Source: JANPJV01 sp031425695
GTDB lineage: Bacteria > Pseudomonadota > Gammaproteobacteria > Xanthomonadales > SZUA-5
Direction: 5' to 3'
DNA: 47,476 nucleotides
Assembly: GCA_031425695.1 (NCBI GenBank)
Contig: JANPJV010000099.1
Location: 1 to 47,476 of the forward strand
Below the pieces are notes generated by a model. The model made no database searches. It was not told the DNA's origin and saw nothing but the letters and a program-made list of their open reading frames with translations. The position numbers and the translations under genes are program-made. Below are positions 1 to 8,422 of this stretch, piece after piece (position 1 is the first letter of the stretch; each line of letters starts with the position of its first letter).

Positions 1-18
1 CCGCCCTCCATCAGCAAT

Positions 19-1305
19 TCAATGCACCTTGTCGATCGCGATCTCGACGCCACCGGCAGTGCGCCACTCGAGCCCGGCGGAAAAGCCTTCCAGATCACCG
101 GCCTGGGCCTGGGCATTGCCACTCATCGAAATGCGCGCCCCGATGATGACCCGCTCGAATTTGTCGAGCGACATCTCGGGAAGCATGCCCATGCTGGCAT
201 CCAGTTGCAGTTCGACCGGGAAGTTGCCGGCCGGCAGTCGCTGTATCGCCAGGGGCATCGGCGGGCCGCTCTCGGCGCGCGCGAACACGAATAGCACGGC
301 GCCCGGCTTGACCTTCTCAGCCAGAGCAGGAGCCAGCGTCACCCGCACGGCAATACCGGCGACGTCGGCCGCAGGCGACGTCGTCTCGCCAGGCGGCGGC
401 GCAGGCACGTCAGCCACGGCCAACGCCGGCTTACCCAGGCTCGTGCGCGCCTCGTTGATCTGCTCGGTTACTGCCGCGTGCACCGGCGTGCCCGGCTGCA
501 GTTGCCCCAGCAATTGGCTCCATACCGTTTCGGCACCCGCGGCATCGCCGGCCTGCTTGCGCGCAAAGCCCTTGAGCCAGAGCGCGCGCTGGTGCGCGGG
601 GTCGAGAATCAGTGCGCGGTCGAGCAGCTTTTCCGGTTCGCCGGCAAGACTGCGCGGTTCGACCGCGAGCCCCAGGACCTCAGCGTACTCAGCCAGCAGG
701 TCGGCAGTCTCGGGTACCAGCTTCAGCGCGCGCTCGAAGGCGTCCTTCGCCGGGACGAACTGTTCGGTAGCGCGATAGGTGCGCCCGAGCAGGACCCAGC
801 CTTCGCCATCGTCCGGGTTGTCGCGCAGTTTCGCTGCCAGCTTTTCGGCGGCAGCCGCCAGCTCGGGCGCCCCTTCGCCAGGCGTCGCCGATGCCTCGGG
901 GGCCGCCGCCGGGTCGACCGGTGCCGCATTCGTCGGTGGCGCGCTGCGGCCGTCGAACGCGATTGCATTGGGATTGCCGACCTGCCGGTACAACAGCACC
1001 ATCGCGATCGGCAGGCCGACCAGCAGGATCAGCGCGGCCACGCTCGCCGAGCGCGGCCGCGGTGCCGTCGCTGGCTGGTCGACCAGTGCCAGCACGGCAT
1101 CGGACAGCGCCTGCTTGCGAACCGCGAAATCCGCATCCGAGATCATCCCGGCGGCATGGCTCGCCTTCAGCACTTCGAGCTGCTCGCGCAGCAGTGCGGC
1201 TTGCGCACCGATGGCGGCACTGCGTGTGCCGAGCAAGGGTCGCAGCATCAGGAGCAGCGCCACCGCGGCCAGTGCGGCGGCAGACAACCAGAACATCAGG
1301 CTCAC
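19..1305 (-). CDS. ccmI: Cytochrome c maturation protein CcmI (CycH)
   Basis: Chaperone-like subunit that holds apocytochrome c for the CcmF/H haem ligation complex at the periplasmic face of the inner membrane. Two hydrophobic segments lie near the N-terminus (about residues 4-20 and 90-106), with a short charged cytoplasmic loop between them, and TPR-like helices follow from about residue 150. The C-terminal half resembles the periplasmic domain of long CcmI proteins. The start is GTG at 1305, which overlaps the TGA of ccmH as GTGA; a TTG one codon upstream is also possible. It is the last gene of the ccm operon, ending 18 bases from the window edge. Family and position both fit, so the call is firm. 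Confidence 0.93.
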   Translation of the reverse strand: MSLMFWLSAAALAAVALLLMLRPLLGTRSAAIGAQAALLREQLEVLKASHAAGMISDADFAVRKQALSDAVLALVDQPATAPRPRSASVAALILLVGLPIAMVLLYRQVGNPNAIAFDGRSAPPTNAAPVDPAAAPEASATPGEGAPELAAAAEKLAAKLRDNPDDGEGWVLLGRTYRATEQFVPAKDAFERALKLVPETADLLAEYAEVLGLAVEPRSLAGEPEKLLDRALILDPAHQRALWLKGFARKQAGDAAGAETVWSQLLGQLQPGTPVHAAVTEQINEARTSLGKPALAVADVPAPPPGETTSPAADVAGIAVRVTLAPALAEKVKPGAVLFVFARAESGPPMPLAIQRLPAGNFPVELQLDASMGMLPEMSLDKFERVIIGARISMSGNAQAQAGDLEGFSAGLEWRTAGGVEIAIDKVH

Positions 1306-1745
1306 CAATCTTCCTCATCGCTTGGGGTTGGGGCGGCACCCGCTGCTGCGGTACGCCGGCGCCGGCGCATCTGCAGCCACAGGAACACGCTGGCCCCGGC
1401 CAGGATTACGAACGGACCGAACCAGAGCAGCCAGGTGCTGCTCGAAACGCGCGGTTTGTACAGGACGAACGGACCATAGCGGTCGATCAGGAAATCCTTG
1501 ATCTCGTCATTGCTCTTGTTGTCGCGCATCAGCCGGAAAACTTCCTCGCGCAATTGCCGCGCGATGTCGGCATCGGAATCGGCGAGCGTCTGGTTCTGGC
1601 ACTGCAGGCAACGCAACTCGTGTAGGAGTTTCTGGAAGCGCACTTCCTCGGCGCGATCGGTGAAGGGCATCGGGTCGATCGCCGACGCGCCAGCCGCGAG
1701 GCCCAACCCGATCGCCAGCAGCAGCATCCGCAAGAGCGCGCTCAC
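1302..1745 (-). CDS. ccmH: Cytochrome c maturation protein CcmH (CycL), haem lyase thiol subunit
   Basis: Small membrane-anchored thiol oxidoreductase that handles the apocytochrome CXXCH thiols before haem ligation. It has a signal segment (residues 1-22), the family motif LRCLQCQNQ with Cys46 and Cys49, and one transmembrane helix near residues 105-125 followed by an Arg-rich cytoplasmic tail. At 147 residues it is the short form, consistent with a separate ccmI gene. The GTG start overlaps the ccmG stop as GTGA, the same coupling as at ccmH/ccmI. Confidence 0.95.
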   Translation of the reverse strand: MSALLRMLLLAIGLGLAAGASAIDPMPFTDRAEEVRFQKLLHELRCLQCQNQTLADSDADIARQLREEVFRLMRDNKSNDEIKDFLIDRYGPFVLYKPRVSSSTWLLWFGPFVILAGASVFLWLQMRRRRRTAAAGAAPTPSDEEDW

Positions 1746-2269
1746 AGCGCCTGCCCTGCGAGCAGCGGCTTGACCTTGTTCTCGATGTCGTCTTCGGTCA
1801 AGGGTCCGACGAATTTGTGCAGTACGCGGCCCTCGGCGCTGATCACGAAGGATTCCGGCGCGCCGGTGACGCCGAAATCGATCGCGATGCGACCGTCGGC
1901 GTCAAAGATGATCTGGCTGTAGGGATCGCCGAACTGCGCGAGCCAGCGTGTCGCATCCTCGCGTGTGTCATTCCAGTTGAGCCCGACCAGCGTGATCTCA
2001 CCGCGGCGCTCGACTTCCATCAACAGCGGGTGCTCGACCCGGCAGCTCACGCACCAGCTGCCGAAGACATTCAGCAGGTACGGCTTGCCGAGCAGGCTGG
2101 CACTGGTGATCTCGGTCTCGGGCGCGTGCAGCGCCTTGGCGGCGAAGGCAGGCGCGGGCTTGCCGAGCAGGGCCGACGGCAGCAGCTGTGGGTTCTTGCC
2201 GATGCCGCTCCAGAGCACGAGGCCGATGGCAGCGAAAACACCGAGCGGGATGAAGGCGCGCAGCAGCAT
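1742..2269 (-). CDS. ccmG: Thiol:disulfide interchange protein CcmG (DsbE)
   Basis: Membrane-anchored periplasmic thioredoxin-like reductant for apocytochrome c or CcmH. One N-terminal membrane anchor (residues 5-22) is followed by a thioredoxin domain with the active site WCVSC (Cys73 and Cys76) and the GAPESFVI segment that carries the conserved cis-proline region of DsbE proteins. The start chosen is ATG at 2269, which shares one base with the ccmF stop (TGATG). A TTG at 2272 would give a four-base overlap. Length 175 aa is normal. Confidence 0.95.
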   Translation of the reverse strand: MLLRAFIPLGVFAAIGLVLWSGIGKNPQLLPSALLGKPAPAFAAKALHAPETEITSASLLGKPYLLNVFGSWCVSCRVEHPLLMEVERRGEITLVGLNWNDTREDATRWLAQFGDPYSQIIFDADGRIAIDFGVTGAPESFVISAEGRVLHKFVGPLTEDDIENKVKPLLAGQAL

Positions 2270-4248
2270 CAAGCACGCTCCGGGAGCGCGTCAGGCATCT
2301 GCTCGGGCGCGGATTGCACCACCTCGCGCTCGACGATGGTCTGGCGCAACCGGCGTTCGGTCGCCGAGACCAGGCCGCCCGCCATCATCAGCAGTGCGCC
2401 GAGCCACACCCAACGGATCATCGGCTTGTAGTAGAGCCGGATGGCCCAGGCGCCGCCGGTCCCGATCGGCTCGCCCATGGCGATGTAGAAATCGGCGAAG
2501 AAACCAGCATCGAGCGCCGCCTCGGTCATGACTTGGCCGCGCAGATAACGGCGTTTTTGTGGATGCTGGGTGCTCATGAGCTCGCCGTCCTGGCGGATCT
2601 CGAACACACCTTCGTCGGCAATGAAGTTCGGTCCGTCCTGGCGCACGACTTCGCGCAGCGTGACCTGGTAGCCGGCCACCTCGACCATGTCGCCCGCCTG
2701 CATGCGCACATCGCGCTCGACATTGAGGCTCTCCGTGACCACGACGCCAACGACGAAGATGCCGACGCCGATGTGCGCGAGGCTCATGCCGACCATCTCG
2801 GCCGTGAGCATGCGACCGGGGGCGGCATTGCGCATCCGCCGCAACAGGAAGGCGAGCGTGCCGAAGATCACCCAGATGCCGGCGCATACGCCGATCACGG
2901 CTTTCAGCGGTAGTTCGCGCTCAACGATCCAGACCAGCGCGGCCGCAAGCGCAGCCAAGGCCAGGGCCGTGCGCAGGCTCAGGAACACCGCCGGCAGCGA
3001 ATCGCCTTTCCACCGGGTCAGCGGGCCGAACGGAATCAGCCACACGAGCGGTGCCATCAGCACGAAGAACATGAGGCCGAAGTAGGGTGGTCCGACCGAA
3101 ATCTTGCCCCAGCCGAGCGCCTCGGCGACCAGCGGGTAGAGCGTGCCGATCAGCACCATCGCGCAGGCCGTGACCAGCAGGATGTTGTTGAGCAGGAGCA
3201 GGCTTTCGCGCGAATACAAGCTCACTGGGGGCGCTGCTGCCAGCTTCGGGGCGCGGATTGCATAGAGCGTCAGAGCGCCGCCCGTGACGATCACCAGGAA
3301 CACCAGGATGAAGATGCCGCGGGTCGGGTCACTCGCAAACGCGTGTACCGAGGTGAGCACGCCCGAACGCACCAGGAAGGTGCCGAGCAGGCTCAGCGAA
3401 AACGCGCAGATGGCGAGCAGCAAGGTCCACGCAGCAAAGGTGCCGCGCTTTTCCGTGACCGCCTGCGAGTGGATCAGCGCCGCACCCACCAGCCACGGCA
3501 TGAACGACGCGTTCTCGACCGGATCCCAGAACCACCAGCCGCCCCAGCCGAGCTCGTAGTACGCCCACCAGCTGCCGAGCGCGATGCCGATGGTCAGGAA
3601 CGCCCAGGCGACATTCGTCCAGGGCCGCGACCAGCGCACCCATTGGCGATCGACACGGCCTTCGATCAGCGCCGCAACCGCGAACGCAAAGGCGACCGCG
3701 AAGCCGACGTAGCCCATGTACAGCATCGGCGGATGCACGATCAGCCCGAAGTCCTGGAGCAGTGGATTCAGGTCATTGCCGTCTGCCAGCGGCGGCACAT
3801 GCCGCTCGAAGGGATTGGACGTGAGTACCGTGAACGCAAGGAAGCCGATCGAGATGATCCCGAGCACAGCCAGCGCACGCGCCATGAAGCGCTCCGGCAG
3901 GCGCGAGCTCAAGGCCGCGAGTGCAACCGTCCAGCCGGACAGGATCAGCACCCACAGCAGCAGTGAGCCCTCATGCGCCCCCCAGACCGCGCTGAAGCGG
4001 TAGTGCCAGGGCAACGCAAGATTGGAATTCTGGGCAACGTAGGCGATCGAAAAATCCTGTGCGACGAACGCCTCGGTCAGGATTCCGTAAGCGAACAGCA
4101 CGAACACGAACTGTCCGTACGCCGCCGGCCGGGCGACCGCCATCAGCGCCGGCTGCCGCCAATGCGCTCCGATCAACGGCACGGTCGCCTGCACGATCGC
4201 CAGCAGGAGTGCGAGGATCAGCGCGATCTGTCCAAGCTCCGGCATCAT
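2269..4248 (-). CDS. ccmF: Haem lyase subunit CcmF
   Basis: Large polytopic inner-membrane protein that receives haem from CcmE and joins it to apocytochrome c. It is 659 aa with about 15 hydrophobic helices. The tryptophan-rich haem-handling signature WGGWWFWDPVENASFMPWL lies in the first half, and the usual histidines are present in flanking loops. The ATG overlaps the ccmE stop as ATGA. The protein is full length and there is no sign of the split CcmF seen in some lineages. Confidence 0.97.
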   Translation of the reverse strand: MMPELGQIALILALLLAIVQATVPLIGAHWRQPALMAVARPAAYGQFVFVLFAYGILTEAFVAQDFSIAYVAQNSNLALPWHYRFSAVWGAHEGSLLLWVLILSGWTVALAALSSRLPERFMARALAVLGIISIGFLAFTVLTSNPFERHVPPLADGNDLNPLLQDFGLIVHPPMLYMGYVGFAVAFAFAVAALIEGRVDRQWVRWSRPWTNVAWAFLTIGIALGSWWAYYELGWGGWWFWDPVENASFMPWLVGAALIHSQAVTEKRGTFAAWTLLLAICAFSLSLLGTFLVRSGVLTSVHAFASDPTRGIFILVFLVIVTGGALTLYAIRAPKLAAAPPVSLYSRESLLLLNNILLVTACAMVLIGTLYPLVAEALGWGKISVGPPYFGLMFFVLMAPLVWLIPFGPLTRWKGDSLPAVFLSLRTALALAALAAALVWIVERELPLKAVIGVCAGIWVIFGTLAFLLRRMRNAAPGRMLTAEMVGMSLAHIGVGIFVVGVVVTESLNVERDVRMQAGDMVEVAGYQVTLREVVRQDGPNFIADEGVFEIRQDGELMSTQHPQKRRYLRGQVMTEAALDAGFFADFYIAMGEPIGTGGAWAIRLYYKPMIRWVWLGALLMMAGGLVSATERRLRQTIVEREVVQSAPEQMPDALPERA

Positions 4249-4709
4249 GGCTGCGCGCCCTCCGGAGCACCGGCTTCACGGCGCGCCTTGCCCTTGTCGA
4301 TGGCTTCTTTCACCTCGGCGGGCATGTAGTTCTCGTCGTGCTTGGCCAGCACTTCCTCGGCCGCGAAAACCCCCGACGCGTTGAGCATGCCGACCGCGAT
4401 CACGCTCTGCCCCTCGCGAAACAGGTCGGGCAGGATGCCCTCGAACTCGACTGGCAGGTTCGCGAACCGATCAGTGACCACGAAATGCGCCTTCAACGTG
4501 GATTCCTCGCGACGCGGGCTGCCTTCCAGCACCACCCCGCCGAGCCGGAACGTCCGCCCATGCGCGATCTTCCCGGCCGCGACTTCGCTCGGACTGTAGA
4601 AGTGATTCACGTTCTCGTTGAGCGCCGTCAGCGCCAACGCCGTAGCCGCCCCGACCCCGAGCACGAGGGCAGAAATCAGGATCAATCGGCGTTTACGCAG
4701 GGGGTTCAT
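4245..4709 (-). CDS. ccmE: Periplasmic haem chaperone CcmE
   Basis: Carries haem covalently between CcmC and CcmF. From the ATG at 4709 (MNPLRKRRL) the protein is 154 aa: a positively charged N-terminus, one anchor helix (about 9-28), an OB-fold domain, and the haem-binding LAKHDENYMP segment with His124 and Tyr128 in the HxxxY spacing. A longer upstream frame exists, but it runs into a dispersed repeat (family A) and adds an uncharacteristic sequence. The 197-bp gap to ccmD is the only large gap inside the operon. Confidence 0.95.
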   Translation of the reverse strand: MNPLRKRRLILISALVLGVGAATALALTALNENVNHFYSPSEVAAGKIAHGRTFRLGGVVLEGSPRREESTLKAHFVVTDRFANLPVEFEGILPDLFREGQSVIAVGMLNASGVFAAEEVLAKHDENYMPAEVKEAIDKGKARREAGAPEGAQP

Positions 4710-4769
4710 TGGCGGCTCCGGCGAGAAGGTGCGAGCCCGAATAGCTCGCGTCATCAAGTTCAGGTATTT

Positions 4770-4873
4770 GACGCAAAGGAACGCAAAAGAAGCAAAGGGA
4801 CGCAAAGTAAGGCAATAGCCTTGGATATTTGCTTCTTTTGCGTCCTTTTGCTCCCTTTGCGTCCCTTTGCGTC
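4770..4873. repeat. Dispersed palindrome, family A, copy 1 (between ccmD and ccmE)
   Basis: Imperfect inverted repeat of about 104 bp. The left arm is purine-rich (GACGCAAAGGAACGCAAAAG) and the right arm is its pyrimidine complement. Positions 4836-4862 match 24356-24382 over 27 bases without mismatch. It is AT-richer than the surrounding DNA, and there is no convincing T-tract on the minus strand, so it is not an obvious intrinsic terminator. Confidence 0.85.
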
Positions 4874-4906
4874 AAAAAAACAGGTCTTCCAGCTTACCGC
4901 GAAGTG

Positions 4907-5065
4907 TCAACCTTGCCCCCGCCGCAGCCGGGCGCGGATTTCGGCGCGGAGGCGGCGTTCGCGTAGCCAGGGTGGGATGAGATCGGCGGCGATCAAGAGC
5001 GCGGTTACGATCAATGACGCGCTGATGTAGCCCCAGTGGCCCTGCATTTCCAGCCAGTCGAGCAT
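4907..5065 (-). CDS. ccmD: Haem exporter protein CcmD (small subunit)
   Basis: A 52-residue single-span protein needed to release holo-CcmE from the CcmABC complex. It starts MLDWLEMQGHWGYI, has one helix (about residues 14-31) and ends in a strongly basic tail (RERRLRAEIRARLRRGQG), the standard CcmD layout. The ATG at 5065 shares its first base with the ccmC stop (TGATG). The gene is easily missed because it lies within a longer unrelated open frame. Confidence 0.9.
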   Translation of the reverse strand: MLDWLEMQGHWGYISASLIVTALLIAADLIPPWLRERRLRAEIRARLRRGQG

Positions 5066-5814
5066 CAGGGCCGGCTCCCGAGACTTTCCTTCACCCAATG
5101 CTTGGCGCGTTCCTGTTCGAGCAGCATGCCGCGCGCGCGCAGCAGCAGGGCGAACACGAAATACAGTTTCGCGGCGGTCGCCATGATCAGCAACGGCCAC
5201 AGCATGGACGGATGGATGCTGCTCTTGCCGATCAGCTTGACCGTGTCGCCCTGATGCAGCGTGTTCCACCACTTCACCGAGAAATGAATGATCGGCAGGT
5301 TGACCACCCCCACCAGTGCCAGCACCGCAGCGGCGCGGGCGCCCTGGCGGCTGTCCTCGTACGCCGAGGCCAGCCCGATGACGCCGAAATACAGGAACAG
5401 CAGCACCAGTTCGCTGGTCAGCCGCGCATCCCATGCCCAGTAGGTGCCCCAGGTCGGCTTGCCCCAGAGCATGCCGGTGATCAGGGTGACCGCGGTGAAC
5501 ATCGCGCCGATCGGCGCGCAGCACAGGAACAGGATTTCCGACAGCTTGATGCGCCAGACCAGGGCGATGGCACCGTTGAGCGCCATCAGCGCGTAGATGA
5601 ACATGCTCATCCAGGCGCTCGGCACATGGATGAAGATGATGCGGTAGCTCTCACCCTGCAGGTAGTCCGCCGGCGCGACCACAAACCCGAGATACAGCCC
5701 GAGCGCGGTCAGGGCGAGAGCACAGTAGCCGGCGAGCGGCATCCAGCGCGTCGCGAACGCGTGGAAGTAGGGTGGCGAACCCAGCTGGTGAAACCAGCGC
5801 AGCAGAGGATTCAT
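5065..5814 (-). CDS. ccmC: Haem exporter permease CcmC
   Basis: Six-helix inner-membrane protein that presents haem to CcmE on the periplasmic side. It carries the family signature WGTYWAWDARLTSEL (the WWD-type domain shared with CcmF and CcsA) plus flanking histidines in HVPSAW and near IHFSVKWWNTLHQ. At 249 aa it is the usual length. The ATG at 5814 lies 13 bp downstream of the ccmB stop. Confidence 0.97.
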   Translation of the reverse strand: MNPLLRWFHQLGSPPYFHAFATRWMPLAGYCALALTALGLYLGFVVAPADYLQGESYRIIFIHVPSAWMSMFIYALMALNGAIALVWRIKLSEILFLCCAPIGAMFTAVTLITGMLWGKPTWGTYWAWDARLTSELVLLFLYFGVIGLASAYEDSRQGARAAAVLALVGVVNLPIIHFSVKWWNTLHQGDTVKLIGKSSIHPSMLWPLLIMATAAKLYFVFALLLRARGMLLEQERAKHWVKESLGSRP

Positions 5815-5827
5815 GGACGCTTCGAAC

Positions 5828-6511
5828 TCACGGTGGATTATCCGATCCTATTCTCAAGCCCGCGGCGGCGGCGGGCGCGGCCAGCGTGGTCAGCAGCAGG
5901 GTCTGTGCGGCCAACAGCAGCAAGGCCGCGCGCGGCGAATCGCCGAGGCGCACGGCATCGACGGCGCCACTCCCAAAGATCAGCAGCGGCAGATAGAGCG
6001 GCAGCACGATGATCGCCAGCAAGATACCACTGCGTCGCAGGCGCGCCGTCAGTGCCGCGGCGATGAGCCCAATCTGCGTGGCCCCGAAGCTGCCGATGGC
6101 GAGTGCCAGCAGCAGCATCGGCAGCAGCTCGACCGGCAGCTTCAGCAGCATCGCCAGCACCGGTGTCGCTGCGGTCAATCCGAGGCCGAAAAGCAGCCAG
6201 TGCGCCAGCGCCTTGCTGACCATCAGCCCGATGATCGAGACCGGGCCGGCGAGCCACTGGTCGAGCGTGCCGTCCTCGACGTCCGGGCGGAACATGGATT
6301 CAAGGCTCAGGAAGCCCGCGAGCAGCACCGTCACCCAGATCACCGGCGCCGCCACCGGCGCCAGTCGTGTCGCACTGCCGCCGAGGGCAATGCTGAAGAG
6401 CAGGATCACCAGCACGGCGAACGCGAGCGGCATCAGCAGCTCGGCACGGCGCCGCAGCGCCAGCTTGAAGTCGCGCCGCATGAGTGCGAAGTAGGGCCGC
6501 AGTGCACTCAA
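5828..6511 (-). CDS. ccmB: Haem exporter permease CcmB
   Basis: Membrane partner of CcmA in the CcmABC complex that loads CcmE. It has six hydrophobic helices over 227 aa and typical segments such as ESMFRPDVEDGTLDQWLAGP. I chose the TTG start at 6511: TTGA overlaps the ccmA stop, and the resulting leader (LSALRPYFALMRRDF) gives the same distance to the conserved RRAELLMPL segment as in other CcmB proteins, as far as I recall. The alternative is ATG at 6481, which would shorten the first helix lead. A much longer upstream frame overlaps ccmA and is not real. Confidence 0.92.
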   Translation of the reverse strand: MSALRPYFALMRRDFKLALRRRAELLMPLAFAVLVILLFSIALGGSATRLAPVAAPVIWVTVLLAGFLSLESMFRPDVEDGTLDQWLAGPVSIIGLMVSKALAHWLLFGLGLTAATPVLAMLLKLPVELLPMLLLALAIGSFGATQIGLIAAALTARLRRSGILLAIIVLPLYLPLLIFGSGAVDAVRLGDSPRAALLLLAAQTLLLTTLAAPAAAAGLRIGSDNPP

Positions 6512-7161
6512 TGCGGGTGCTCCAGTCGGATCACCGCGGACGCGCCGGCGATGGTCGACAGGCCATGGCTGCTGACGATCGCGCCACCGCCGCGTGCGCG
6601 GTGGCGAGCGAGCAGGCGTTCGACCAGGGCAATGCCGGGGGCATCGAGGTTCGCAAATGGCTCGTCGAGCAGCCACAGGGGCCGTAGGCTGGCCGCCAGC
6701 CGCGCCAGCGCAGCCCGCTTGCGCTGTCCGGCAGAGAGCGCGCGCGCCGGGGTGTGCTCGTAGCCGGCGAGCCCGAGCTCGGCGAACAGTGCATCGGGGT
6801 CTGCAGCCGCCGGCTCGTCCGCGAGCGCGAGCGCGAACTCGAGGTTCTCGCGCACCGTGAGGTCGCCCTTGAGCCCGAGCAGGTGGCCGAGCATCAGGGT
6901 GCCCGCGCGCAGCGGATGGCGCTCTCCGAGAACATCCCGGCCGAGGAACTCAAGGCGCGTCGCGCGCAGCGGATTGAGGCCCAGCAGCGCGCGCAGCAAG
7001 GTGGTCTTGCCGGACCCGTTGACACCTTCCAGCACAACCAGATCGCCGCGCCCCAGCGCGAAATGGAGCGGGGCGAACAAAGGCTCGGAATCGCGCTCGC
7101 ACACGAGCTCGTGGGAGCAGAGCAGGACCGGCGCTGGCGTCGTGGGCGAAAGCGGTGACAT
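6508..7161 (-). CDS. ccmA: Haem exporter ATP-binding protein CcmA
   Basis: ABC ATPase that powers release of haem-loaded CcmE from CcmC. Walker A is EGVNGSGKTTLL, the signature is LSAGQRKRAALARL, Walker B is PLWLLDEPFANLD, and the switch histidine lies in SSHG. The 217 aa length is normal for this short ATPase. It is the first gene of the operon, reading A-B-C-D-E-F-G-H-I, and the operon promoter must lie in or near the 82-bp gap to the divergent corA-type gene. Confidence 0.96.
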   Translation of the reverse strand: MSPLSPTTPAPVLLCSHELVCERDSEPLFAPLHFALGRGDLVVLEGVNGSGKTTLLRALLGLNPLRATRLEFLGRDVLGERHPLRAGTLMLGHLLGLKGDLTVRENLEFALALADEPAAADPDALFAELGLAGYEHTPARALSAGQRKRAALARLAASLRPLWLLDEPFANLDAPGIALVERLLARHRARGGGAIVSSHGLSTIAGASAVIRLEHPH

Positions 7162-7243
7162 GGACAGCGTCCAATCCGGGGGCGCGATGCTACCGACTCA
7201 GCGGCTCGCAAAGCGAACACGAGAACCCGACAACAGGGATGGT

Positions 7244-8257
7244 ATGTCGTCACCCGGCTCTTCATTGCGCAAACTCAAGGAACCCGAACGCATGGCGATC
7301 CGCAATCGCTTGTTCCGGGCTGACGGTGCCGACAGCGACGTCACGCTCGGGCGCGACCTGGTGATGGCACTCGACGATCGCCAGCTGCTGTGGGTCGATC
7401 TTTGCGACGCGAGCGAGGACGAGCGCGCGAGTGTCGCCGACATCCTGGAGCTCGATCCCGTGGCGCTGGTGAGCGATCCCGCTTCGCGCGCGCGGCCGAC
7501 CCTGGCGCACTTCGGCGAGGCTTTCTCGATTCGCGTCAATCCCGTGCATTTCGATGCCGACGGGCATCTCATCGCGCAAGCGCTGACGCTGGTGTCCGGG
7601 CGCAATTACGTCATCACCGAGCATGCGCAGCCGCTCGACTTTCTCGATGAGCTCAATGACCGCGAGCGCGGCGAAACCCAGCTGGGCGAGCTCTCGGCCG
7701 AGGTATTTGCCGCGAGCCTGCTGGACTGGCACCTGACGACCTATTTCCAGGCCGTCGAGAGCGTCGAACGGCATGTCGACCGGGCCGAAGTGGCGGTCCT
7801 TGGCCGGCACCTGCCGAATGGCTTCCTCAAGGGGCTGGTGCGCACCCGGCGCCAGGTGGGCGAGCTCAGGCGCCTGCTCAAGCCGCACCGCTATGTCTTT
7901 TACGGGCTGTTGCGGCCGGACTTCACTGCCACGGGAAAGGCGCAGGCGCATTTTGTCGCGCTCACCGAACACTTTGAACGTGCCGAAGACGCTCTGGAAA
8001 GCGCCCGCACGCTGATCATCGGATCGTTTGAATTGTTCAGTACGCACATGGCGCAACGCACGACCGATTCAATGCGCATGCTGACGTTCTTCACCGTGCT
8101 GCTGGGTTCCCTGGGCTTGCTGGCCGGCGTCTTCGGCATGAATTTCGATGTCGGGTTTTTCGAGACAGGCGCGGTCGGCTTCGCCATCACGATCGGCTGC
8201 ATGATCGCGATCATCATCTGTGCGGTCTTGCTGGCGAAAATGCGCCACTGGTTCTGA
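7244..8257 (+). CDS. CorA/ZntB-family divalent metal transport protein
   Basis: Pentameric channel of the CorA superfamily. The long, charged N-terminal cytoplasmic domain contains the predicted helical stalk (about residues 150-280). Two C-terminal helices carry the GMNF signature (GVFGMNFDVGFF), and the short C-terminus ends KMRHWF, as is usual. The extracellular loop lacks the classic MPE after GMN, so the substrate (Mg, Co, Ni or Zn) cannot be assigned. Start ATG at 7244 has AGGGA 5 bp upstream. The open frame extends further upstream, but only across the ccmA promoter side. Confidence 0.92.
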   Translation: MSSPGSSLRKLKEPERMAIRNRLFRADGADSDVTLGRDLVMALDDRQLLWVDLCDASEDERASVADILELDPVALVSDPASRARPTLAHFGEAFSIRVNPVHFDADGHLIAQALTLVSGRNYVITEHAQPLDFLDELNDRERGETQLGELSAEVFAASLLDWHLTTYFQAVESVERHVDRAEVAVLGRHLPNGFLKGLVRTRRQVGELRRLLKPHRYVFYGLLRPDFTATGKAQAHFVALTEHFERAEDALESARTLIIGSFELFSTHMAQRTTDSMRMLTFFTVLLGSLGLLAGVFGMNFDVGFFETGAVGFAITIGCMIAIIICAVLLAKMRHWF

Positions 8258-8274
8258 TCGGGGCGGCTCTGCGA

Positions 8275-8343
8275 GGGCCCGGAGCTTGTCCGGACGCTCT
8301 TGCCGGGTCTCAAACGCAAAGCGTCCGGACAAGGTCCGGACCC
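8275..8343. repeat. Dispersed palindrome, family H, copy 1
   Basis: Inverted repeat with 24-base arms at 8275-8298 and 8320-8343 that match at 22 of 24 positions. The right arm plus two bases (8320-8345, core GCGTCCGGACAAGGTCCGGA) is identical over 26 bases to 40459-40484 inside a coding gene and similar to 35481-35552. It sits just after the corA-type gene and may fold as its 3' hairpin, but no T-tract follows. Confidence 0.88.
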
Positions 8344-8422
8344 ACGTGCTCACTCCCAATCTGATCCCGCAATCTGCCACCCAATCGCGGATAATGTCCG
8401 CAACTGTCACCAAGGCTGCGCC

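Noticed and set aside
4245..4805. A longer CcmE with an upstream start at 4805.
   Set aside because: The extra 32 residues are translated from the family A repeat; the normal CcmE N-terminus begins at 4709.
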